Made by a program: the position numbers and the translations under genes. The notes beneath the pieces are model-generated. The model saw only the letters and a program-made list of their open reading frames with translations. It searched no databases and was not told where the DNA came from. A stretch of 51,837 nt of DNA from Puniceicoccaceae bacterium (lineage in GTDB: Bacteria > Verrucomicrobiota > Verrucomicrobiia > Opitutales > Coraliomargaritaceae): positions 1 through 51,837 of the forward strand of contig JAKVCM010000003.1 of NCBI GenBank assembly GCA_022448605.1, read 5' to 3'. Below, piece by piece: positions 44,937 to 51,837 of the stretch; the first letter of the stretch is position 1; every line of letters begins with the position of its first letter.

Positions 44937-46064
44937 TTACAAAATTGGGCGCAAAGGCACTAACTCTATCATCGTCATTTCGCTGGGACAATTAAACCGT
45001 AGTGGAGGCAGTCCATGTCGTCGATTAGAACCGACACCAGCAGAAACATTAAGGTAAGGAATTCCCACACGGCGGAAGCCCTTCGCCCATTCCGCTGGCA
45101 CATCACTGTCGATCACCAAGGGACCGTAAAACGGCAGATTAACTTGTCCTCCATGCGTGTGCCCTGCTAGGCAGAGGTCGATGGGCGATTCCGTTACTGC
45201 CAGCGCGTAGTTGGGCGAATGCCCGAACAAAATACGGAAATCATTTGGGTTGGACTGTTCTAGCCACTGCTCGATCGAGCGCATTGCCCATTCAGCCGAC
45301 TTCGACTGATAGAGGCTCAAGCCATGCAGATTGAGCGCACCTGTGCCGACCTCGATTCTTTGATCGCCCGACGATAGCATAACTAAGGGCTCCAGCGCAT
45401 CTGCTTTATAGCGATAGAGCTCTCGCTCCGTATCCCCAAAAACAGCGAAAGTACCTAGTCGGGGATTCACTCGTTTGATGAGTGCATGCAGCTTGGCCCA
45501 CTCACTTTCAAAAGTTGCGGGGGCGACGACTTGAAGAAAGTCGCCTGTGTTAATGATGATATCTGGTTGTAATGACTCTATCCGCTCAAAGATCTCATTT
45601 TGGTAAGCCTCGATTTTCCCAGCCTGAATATCCGCGATGTGCAAAATACGAATGGGTTGATCTAATTTTGGCGTTTCCAAACGTACTTGTCGTAAAACAA
45701 GGCGCTCGGGCTCCACGTAGGTCACATAGTAACGCAAAGCAAAAAGATCTAGCCCGATAAAGGCATAGATGCCTGCTACACATATCAGTGACCTACGCGA
45801 ACTCGTCCAAGTCACGGCTAAACCCATAAAGACCAGCGACACCCCTAGCAAAATCAGCGGAAACTCCATCAGGTTAAAATTATAAGCTCGATGGATGATC
45901 GTAAAATTAGGATCGAGCATACCGTCCTGTATGTAGAGATAATTACGAGTGATCACATAGATGACAATTACCAGAGCTACCCAGAGTGCTCCCTTAGAGA
46001 TAAAGCCGCTATGCGAGCGCGAAGCTACATCCGTCATCCCGAGTTCTGTGAATCCTGCAGTCAT
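44937..46064 (-). CDS. Membrane metallophosphoesterase-like protein, degenerate metal motifs
   Basis: A 375-residue protein with three membrane helices (~27-45, 68-86, 91-110) and a calcineurin-like domain (~138-370). Conserved: 'INTGDF' (Asp175), 'GHSPNYAL' and 'LAGHTHGGQVNLP'. Changed: the first motif reads 'ADIQ' (Asp145, Gln147) rather than DxH, and the catalytic GNHD/E motif reads 'FGDTERE', losing Asn and His. The start at 46064 overlaps the upstream stop by 4 bases (ATGA); a longer frame from 46133 would overlap the other gene. It is in the YkuE/LpxG-like class by topology; activity is doubtful. Confidence 0.85.
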   Translation of the reverse strand: MTAGFTELGMTDVASRSHSGFISKGALWVALVIVIYVITRNYLYIQDGMLDPNFTIIHRAYNFNLMEFPLILLGVSLVFMGLAVTWTSSRRSLICVAGIYAFIGLDLFALRYYVTYVEPERLVLRQVRLETPKLDQPIRILHIADIQAGKIEAYQNEIFERIESLQPDIIINTGDFLQVVAPATFESEWAKLHALIKRVNPRLGTFAVFGDTERELYRYKADALEPLVMLSSGDQRIEVGTGALNLHGLSLYQSKSAEWAMRSIEQWLEQSNPNDFRILFGHSPNYALAVTESPIDLCLAGHTHGGQVNLPFYGPLVIDSDVPAEWAKGFRRVGIPYLNVSAGVGSNRRHGLPPLRFNCPSEMTMIELVPLRPIL

Positions 46065-46519
46065 AGTGCAATTTGCCTCCTGACGATTAAACGTATACAA
46101 AATGGAATCAAGGCGAGCGCACCCAAAAACCAACAGAGTATCAACTCAAGTGGCGCACGAAATCCGCTACGCATCGCTTTTTGATAAATCATTACACCCA
46201 TGAACAAATTAACAATCTGCAGATTACAAAATAGGATCAAAAAGGCAATCGGGTGATTCGCAAAATTACGCGCGGATTCATAGTCTACGCTTGAAATAAT
46301 CTCAGGCATTAACCCCGCATGGTATGACTTCCAAAGTAATACAAGGAGTATCACCGTAAAAAGAGGTACTACTAGCCAAGGCTGCGCGACTTGCCGCAAA
46401 TAAGGTGCACTAGGGAATCCAATCATTGCGATCCAGAATGGAGCCGTCATCAGTGCGATGACGATGAAGGTCACATCCAAATCAACCGTTCCGAACAGTT
46501 TGATCAACCAAATAGGCAT
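46061..46519 (-). CDS. ABA4-like (DUF4281) membrane protein
   Basis: A 152-residue integral membrane protein with four hydrophobic segments (~15-38, 45-65, 88-112, 120-145). 'FWIAMIGFPSAPYLRQV' and a final 'LELILCWFLGALALIPFCIRL' resemble the ABA4 (abscisic-acid-deficient) family, but the match is by eye. Function in bacteria is not established. It is translationally coupled to the metallophosphoesterase-like gene through an ATGA overlap, suggesting they work together in the membrane. Confidence 0.6.
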   Translation of the reverse strand: MPIWLIKLFGTVDLDVTFIVIALMTAPFWIAMIGFPSAPYLRQVAQPWLVVPLFTVILLVLLWKSYHAGLMPEIISSVDYESARNFANHPIAFLILFCNLQIVNLFMGVMIYQKAMRSGFRAPLELILCWFLGALALIPFCIRLIVRRQIAL

Positions 46520-46582
46520 AGCACTTCGCGAATTATGAATTGATAGTTTTTCATTATGCTAAGATTCACAGCAGACCACTCG

Positions 46583-47500
46583 CTACTCGGAGCCACCAGT
46601 AATCTTCACGTAGGCCTCAATGTAACGATCTAAAGTCCCAGCTAGCACATTTGCAGGTAGAGCAGGTGCAGGCGGTGCTTTATCCCATTCCAGTGACTCC
46701 AGATAATCGCGTACGAATTGTTTGTCATAGGAAGGCTGCGCACCGCCAGGTTGATAAGTATTCTTAGACCAGTAGCGTGACGAGTCAGGCGTCAAAATTT
46801 CGTCGATCAAGTGAATTTGACCCTCGGCATCCGTACCGAACTCGAACTTTGTATCAGCTAGAATAATGTCCGCAGTATCCGCACGCTCCACACCCATTTG
46901 ATAAAGCTCAATACTCAGATCGTGTATCCGTTGAAAGGGATTTTCACCGATCAACTTAGCCCCATCTGTACAATCTATAGGCATGTCATGGCCGCTCGCC
47001 GCTTTCGTCGTCGGCGTAAACAAAGGTTGCGGCAACTGACTGCTCTCCTGCAAATCACTTGGCAGATCATATTCAAAAAGTTTACCTGATTCTTGATAAG
47101 CCTTCCAACCAGAACCTGACAGGTATCCACGCACCACCGCTTCAATCGGTAGGGGTGTTAACTTTTTCACGATCATACTGCGATACCGGAGTTCGGGGTA
47201 GTCCCTACCCAGTTCTGCAATCCGTGCCGTATGGTCTTTTACTAAATGGTGTTGTGTGATAGCACCCGCTTGTGCGAACCAATAAAGGCTAATTTGTGTC
47301 AATAGAATTCCCTTTCCCGCCAAGCCCTCTTCCATCACGACGTCGAAGGCTGAAACGCGGTCAGTCGCTACCATCAGGAGCGCGTCACCCATATCAAAGA
47401 CCTCACGAACTTTTCCCTTAGTAACAAGCGGATAAGGTAAGCACTCCACTTTCTGGAGCGCTTGCTTGGGCATAGGGAATGGTAAATCAAAATCAGCCAT
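46583..47500 (-). CDS. purC: Phosphoribosylaminoimidazole-succinocarboxamide synthase
   Basis: Purine synthesis step joining CAIR and aspartate. The 305-residue protein is the long form: 'TKGKVREVFDMGDALLMVATDRVSAFD'-like N-terminus (seen as KGKVREVFDMGD and ATDRVSAFD), 'EAVVRGYLSGSGWKAY' (~117-132), 'LADTKFEFG' and 'LIDEILTPDSSRYW'. It is leftward and isolated, 131 bases upstream from the tRNA-Glu on the other strand and 63 bases from the membrane-protein gene. Confidence 0.97.
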   Translation of the reverse strand: MADFDLPFPMPKQALQKVECLPYPLVTKGKVREVFDMGDALLMVATDRVSAFDVVMEEGLAGKGILLTQISLYWFAQAGAITQHHLVKDHTARIAELGRDYPELRYRSMIVKKLTPLPIEAVVRGYLSGSGWKAYQESGKLFEYDLPSDLQESSQLPQPLFTPTTKAASGHDMPIDCTDGAKLIGENPFQRIHDLSIELYQMGVERADTADIILADTKFEFGTDAEGQIHLIDEILTPDSSRYWSKNTYQPGGAQPSYDKQFVRDYLESLEWDKAPPAPALPANVLAGTLDRYIEAYVKITGGSE

Positions 47501-47631
47501 TCATTCTTGATGAATGGCATGGTCGCTCTGCGCAAACGGATTTTGGAGGCTCATGGGTAAAAAATAGCGTTTTCCGAAAAAAGGGCTTGCAGAGGCTAAG
47601 TCGAAACTTAGCTTCCGTGATTTCCTCCTCC

Positions 47632-47709
47632 CTCCCGTTCGTCTAGCCCGGTCTAGGACACCTGGTTTTCATCCAGGCAACAGGGGTTCGAATCCCCTAC
47701 GGGAGGCCA
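47632..47709 (+). tRNA. tRNA-Glu (anticodon UUC)
   Basis: The cloverleaf is complete: acceptor CTCCCGT / ACGGGAG, anticodon stem CCTGG / CCAGG with loop TTTTCAT (anticodon TTC at 47668-47670), T arm AGGGG-TTCGAAT-CCCCT, discriminator G at 47706 and an encoded CCA at 47707-47709. A terminator-like hairpin follows within 5 bases. A 7-bp hairpin with a CGAA loop (47595-47612) lies just upstream. Confidence 0.98.
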
Positions 47710-47713
47710 TTTT

Positions 47714-47751
47714 AAAAACCTTCGGTCAAAAAAAAATTCCGAGGGTTTTTT
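47714..47751 (+). terminator. Rho-independent terminator after tRNA-Glu
   Basis: AAAAACCTTCGG / CCGAGGGTTTTT, a 12-bp stem with one G-U pair; the 13-base loop is A-rich. The T-rich 3' arm supplies the U-tract. Confidence 0.8.
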
Positions 47752-47968
47752 AATGCCCACTTAGCAATAACGGGATGAGAAATGGGAGTTCGACGAAAGG
47801 AATAAAGCGGATGGAGACGGGGCGAGCGAAGCTTGATCGCATATTGATGCTGAAAGCAACAATCCCCATTGGAGGGAATATTAAACAATTTAGTCGAGCT
47901 CCCGTGGGCTTTCATTCATTGGGCTATGGTTTCGCCGCTTTACAAGCGCCCATTCGCGGTTTCACTAA

Positions 47969-49966
<1,998 letters not shown>

Positions 49967-50142
49967 GAATGGATCGATTCTAGATCTCACTTAAAATTGA
50001 TAGGAACAATCGTTTAGGCATGTTCATCGTGCGTCCATCCTGCCTTTCTCACCAATTATGTCTTTCTGAACGCAGTAAGGCCCTGATTCTATTTCCATTG
50101 ACTTCAGATGCTAGGCTGACATCTATCCCGCCCTTCAATGCC

Positions 50143-50176
50143 CCCGCCGAATCTACCTCGGCGGGTTTTCTATTTT
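50143..50176 (+). terminator. Rho-independent terminator after ligA
   Basis: CCCGCCGA / TCGGCGGG, an 8-bp perfect stem with a 7-base loop, then TTTTCTATTTTTT. It lies ~175 bases after the ligA stop; the intervening 49967-50142 shows nothing recognisable. Confidence 0.88.
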
Positions 50177-50182
50177 TTAATT

Positions 50183-50201
50183 GGAGCTAACACCTAGCTC
50201 C
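50183..50201 (+). promoter_or_regulatory. Stem-loop just upstream of typA
   Basis: GGAGCTA / TAGCTCC, 7-bp stem with 5-base loop, 20 bases before the typA start. Being so close to the start, it may affect translation or be part of the leader; no U-run follows. Confidence 0.4.
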
Positions 50202-50221
50202 TGACTGCTATTTTCTTTTCT

Positions 50222-51837
50222 ATGAACGCCAAAAACATCCGTAACATCGCCATTATCGCTCACGTTGATCACGGCAAAACTACCCTCGTGGACTGCTTGC
50301 TCCAGCAAAGCGGTGCTTACCGTGAAAACCAGATAGTGCAAGAGCGCGCGATGGACTCGATGGATCTCGAACGCGAAAAAGGGATAACCATTAAGGCTAA
50401 AAATCTGGCCGTTAAATGGGTCAACCCTAAGGATGGCGAAGAATACACCATAAACATCGTCGACACCCCTGGGCACGCCGACTTCGGCGCAGAGGTGGAG
50501 CGAGTCATGAAGATGGTCGATGGCGTGCTACTTCTCACTGATGCCGTCGGTGGCCCGCAAGCGCAGACACGATGGGTGCTCCGCAAAGCACTCGACCAAG
50601 GCCTTAAGACAATTTGTGTGGTTAACAAAGTTGACCGTGAGACTTCTCGCCCAGAATGGGTCCACGATAAGGTGCTTGAACTCTTCCTCGACCTCGACGC
50701 TGACGAAGATCAATTCAATGCCCCTTTTCTCTATGCCTCCGCCAAGATGGGTTTCGCTGACCTTGAAGTCGACGGTCCTCGCGAAAACATGCAGGATCTT
50801 TTCGAGACGATCATCTCTCGCATCCCAGCACCAGTCATCGAAGAAGGTGGATTTCGCATGCTAGCCAGTAACATTGACTGGGATGACTACGTTGGTCGTA
50901 TGGCCATTGGGCGTATCCTTTCTGGCGAAGTGAAGGTAGGACAGACTATTTTCGCACACCGTAAAAGCGGCAAGATTGACCGCGTTAAAGTGACCAAGAT
51001 GAAAAGTTTCTCGGGTGCGGGTGATACCGACGACGTAAGCAGTGCAGTGGCAGGTGATATTGTCGGCCTAGCCGGCTTCGACGATGTCGACATTGGTGAC
51101 ACACTCGCCGCATCAAAGGAGGCGGAAGCACTCCCCTTCGTCGAAATCGACCCCGCAACCGTCCAAATGGAGTTTTCTGTCAACAACGGTCCACTTGGCG
51201 GTAAAGACGGCAAGAAGGTCACATCCCGTCAAATCCGCGAACGCCTCATTCGTGAGACGCAATCCAACATTTCTATTAGTATCGAAGATACTGACGATGG
51301 CACGCGCTTCCTCGTCAACGCTCGTGGTGCTATGCAGATCGCCGTGCTCGTAGAAACAATGCGCCGCGAAGGTTTCGAACTACTCGTCTCCCGCCCTACT
51401 GTTCTCTACAAGGAAATCGACGGTAATCGCTGCGAACCTTTCGAACAAGTTTGGGTTGAAGTCCCCGAGGAACAACTCGGCAGCGTGATGGAGAACCTCG
51501 CAAAACGTAAAGGAAAAGTCACCAACATAGAGCACCACAACTCTGGTGTCACCGTCGAAGCTGAAGTGTCTACCCGTGGCCTAATCGGATTTGAAAGCGA
51601 CTTAGTAACTATGAGCTCTGGTCACGGCGTGATGAGTCACTCCTTTTTAGACTATCGCCCACATTGTGGGGAGATCGTGACTCGCCTTACCGGAACGCTT
51701 GTGAGCATGGAGCAAGGCAAGGCAATGCCCTACGCGCTAGAAATGATACAGAGTCGTGGGAAGCGTTTGATTTGCCCCACCGAAGAAGGATACGCAGGCA
51801 AGATTTTGGGGGGAAAAACCCCCCCCCAGGGAATTCC
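50222..51837 (+). CDS. typA: GTP-binding translational regulator TypA/BipA, 3' end cut by window
   Basis: A ribosome-binding GTPase of the EF-G superfamily. The G motifs are clear: G1 'AHVDHGKTTLVD' (~13-24), switch 'DLEREKGITI' (~48-57), G3 'DTPGHADFG' (~81-89) and G4 'NKVD' (~137-140). The C-terminal TypA-specific segment has 'STRGLIGFESDLVT', 'GHGVMSHSFLDYRP' and 'RLICPTEE'. About 70-80 residues are missing at the 3' end. After 'PTEE' the sequence keeps a TypA-like pattern (x-Y-x-G-x-I-x-G), but the last bases are dubious. The ATG at 50222 follows a T-rich leader. Confidence 0.95.
   Translation, partial: MNAKNIRNIAIIAHVDHGKTTLVDCLLQQSGAYRENQIVQERAMDSMDLEREKGITIKAKNLAVKWVNPKDGEEYTINIVDTPGHADFGAEVERVMKMVDGVLLLTDAVGGPQAQTRWVLRKALDQGLKTICVVNKVDRETSRPEWVHDKVLELFLDLDADEDQFNAPFLYASAKMGFADLEVDGPRENMQDLFETIISRIPAPVIEEGGFRMLASNIDWDDYVGRMAIGRILSGEVKVGQTIFAHRKSGKIDRVKVTKMKSFSGAGDTDDVSSAVAGDIVGLAGFDDVDIGDTLAASKEAEALPFVEIDPATVQMEFSVNNGPLGGKDGKKVTSRQIRERLIRETQSNISISIEDTDDGTRFLVNARGAMQIAVLVETMRREGFELLVSRPTVLYKEIDGNRCEPFEQVWVEVPEEQLGSVMENLAKRKGKVTNIEHHNSGVTVEAEVSTRGLIGFESDLVTMSSGHGVMSHSFLDYRPHCGEIVTRLTGTLVSMEQGKAMPYALEMIQSRGKRLICPTEEGYAGKILGGKTPPQGI
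51808..51837. other. Low-quality homopolymer-rich window end
   Basis: The final 30 bases consist of runs of G, A and C (six G, five A, nine C) followed by AGGGAATTCC, while the expected TypA codons would not give such runs. A GAATTC site is included. This looks like degraded read or assembly quality rather than biology. Confidence 0.65.

Noticed and set aside
47595-47612. A hairpin before tRNA-Glu as a terminator or purC control element
   Set aside because: A 7-bp stem with a CGAA loop but no T-run; it may be chance or part of the tRNA leader.

Overview
This window reads as chromosomal DNA of a marine Verrucomicrobiota, most likely class Opitutae (a Coraliomargarita/Puniceicoccaceae-like organism). 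The assignment rests on recognisable features, not on a search: a PEP-CTERM secreted protein, many Gram-negative envelope genes (TonB receptors, BamD-like, LptE-like), a small PWSRPxxWE lipoprotein, a Gfo/DUF1080/ThuA sugar cassette, an ALDH16-type fused dehydrogenase and moderate GC. Most of it is ordinary chromosome with dense housekeeping genes; a remnant of a mobile element sits near 39.7-40.3 kb. No CRISPR array, rRNA or complete insertion sequence is visible.

Layout. 1-8.3 kb is a metallo-cofactor uptake region: a substrate-binding protein interrupted by an in-frame stop, a FecCD-type permease and an ATPase run rightwards. They converge on a leftward operon of a DUF4465/PEP-CTERM protein, a TonB receptor and a large secreted surface protein. 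That operon starts at a promoter overlapped by a Fur-like box and lies next to a Fur-family regulator gene. The protein families resemble cobalamin-uptake loci, but the regulation looks like iron control. 8.4-15.7 kb holds metabolism and cell-cycle genes: panD, pheA (with a partly duplicated chorismate mutase region) and scpB leftwards; ilvD, pgi, a coiled-coil membrane protein and a small lipoprotein rightwards. 15.75-18.06 kb is a TPP riboswitch followed by a TonB receptor, hence a probable outer-membrane thiamine importer, closed by terminators on both sides. 18.1-29.7 kb holds a MYG1-like nuclease; a leftward ThuA / Tat-exported Gfo-Idh-MocA / DUF1080 cassette that fits 3-keto-glycoside breakdown; a GT2 glycosyltransferase divergent from a TIGR03663 membrane protein plus ApbE; a SWIM-SNF2 helicase; and elbB.

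29.7-33.8 kb is the classical rpmF-plsX-fabH lipid cluster followed by BamD-like and LptE-like envelope genes, ending in a strong terminator. 33.9-39.7 kb carries a Fur-like box, a siderophore-type TonB receptor and a PhnD-PhnC-PhnE-type ABC importer, then an SDR oxidoreductase. It is a candidate iron-responsive uptake system with an unusual inner-membrane partner. 39.7-41.2 kb has the mobile-element remnant (Toprim primase fragment) and a small beta-barrel protein. 41.4-47.5 kb, leftwards, has deoC with a double-domain ALDH16-like dehydrogenase (deoxyribose breakdown and acetaldehyde oxidation), a membrane protein translationally coupled to a degenerate metallophosphoesterase, and purC. 47.6-51.8 kb, rightwards, has tRNA-Glu(UUC), ligA without its four-cysteine zinc finger, and typA cut by the window end. 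The final ~30 bases are homopolymer-rich and look like poor base calls.

The most interesting candidates are the two Fur-box-linked TonB systems, the TPP-controlled receptor, the zinc-finger-less ligase, the split chorismate mutase architecture and the probable mobile-element scar. All calls were made by eye; none was checked against a database.
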